DNA of 34,987 bases from Chitinophaga pinensis (GTDB lineage: Bacteria; Bacteroidota; Bacteroidia; Chitinophagales; Chitinophagaceae): positions 1-34,987 of the forward strand of contig CAMBDE010000019.1 of NCBI GenBank assembly GCA_945865295.1. The letters are read 5' to 3'. A program made the translations under genes and the position numbers. Shown in pieces: positions 34,869 to 34,987 of this stretch. The number at the start of each line of letters is the position of its first letter. Within the stretch, counting starts at the first letter, position 1. The notes under the pieces are model-generated. The model saw only the letters and a list, made by a program, of their open reading frames with translations, was not told the origin of the DNA and made no database searches.

Positions 34869-34987
34869 TTATTGAATCAAATTATGAAAGAATCGAGTGA
34901 TGGCAAGATCATTAAACCATATAAGGAATAACAAAACGATACTCAACACCATAAATAAAATATAATACCCTACTTGGCCGCTCTGTA
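34869..34987 (-). CDS. nuoL: NADH-quinone oxidoreductase subunit L, C-terminal end only
   Basis: The 39 visible codons before the stop (stop at 34869-34871) read QSGQVGYYILFMVLSIVLLL-type sequence, a last hydrophobic helix, and end in a short tail, RFFHNLIQ. This matches the C-terminal helix of NuoL in Bacteroidota. The position directly upstream of nuoM in the standard L-M-N order supports the call. The rest lies beyond the right edge; there is no sign of truncation inside the window. Confidence 0.85.
   Translation of the reverse strand, partial: QSGQVGYYILFMVLSIVLLFLIWFNDLAITRFFHNLIQ

Noticed and set aside
1..34987. CRISPR arrays, tRNA or rRNA genes, insertion sequences, phage or integrase genes
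   Set aside because: No regularly spaced repeats, cloverleaf-like sequences, transposase motifs or long terminal inverted repeats were seen on either strand. All long open frames are accounted for by the listed genes.

Overview
The window looks like a chromosomal segment of a Bacteroidota bacterium, most likely of the family Chitinophagaceae. Evidence: a SusC/SusD outer-membrane uptake pair, an exbB-exbD-exbD-tonB operon, surface-type lipoproteins with FG-GAP repeats, a DUF5117/5118-type zincin, AT-rich DNA, few Shine-Dalgarno sequences, and several matches to the Bacteroidota promoter (TTTG, about 19 nt, TAnnTTTG). The family placement is inference from protein style; no marker gene was compared.

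Layout. 1-1438 (minus): acpP then fabF (fabF runs off the left edge), separated by a terminator-like hairpin. 1594-2058 (minus): small YcxB-like membrane protein. 2211-6497 (plus): a three-gene sucrose operon with a SUT/SLC45-type sugar importer, a PfkB-family fructokinase and an amylosucrase-type GH13 enzyme. 6494-8948 (minus): a vanadium-haloperoxidase-like lipoprotein followed by an outer-membrane beta-barrel. 9048-10595: two divergent anchored or exported proteins of unknown function. 10602-22051 (minus): susC, susD, then a cluster of strong hairpins, then two large paralogous FG-GAP/ASPIC-UnbV lipoproteins. 22355-23347 (plus): LacI-family regulator divergent from susC. 23373-24755 (minus): mnmE. 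24821-27816 (minus): exbB, exbD, exbD, tonB, which would energise TonB-dependent transporters such as the SusC protein. 28055-30568 (plus): secreted zincin. 30673-31953 (minus): MacB/FtsX-type permease. 32033-34987 (minus): nuoL (C-terminal end only), nuoM, nuoN of respiratory complex I.

The most useful link lies between distant parts of the window. An inverted repeat of LacI/PurR type stands upstream of the sucrose operon (2093-2110). A near-identical one stands directly in front of the lacI promoter and in the susC/lacI divergent region (22289-22302); the 14-bp cores agree at 12 positions. This suggests that one regulator coordinates outer-membrane uptake (SusCD and FG-GAP lipoproteins) with inner-membrane import and intracellular cleavage of sucrose or a sucrose-containing glycan. 

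No CRISPR array, tRNA, rRNA, insertion sequence, phage or obvious defence system was seen. Nothing here is clearly a wholly new system. The least described parts are the SusCD plus paired FG-GAP lipoprotein locus, the haloperoxidase-like/barrel pair, and the two unknown proteins at 9.0-10.6 kb.
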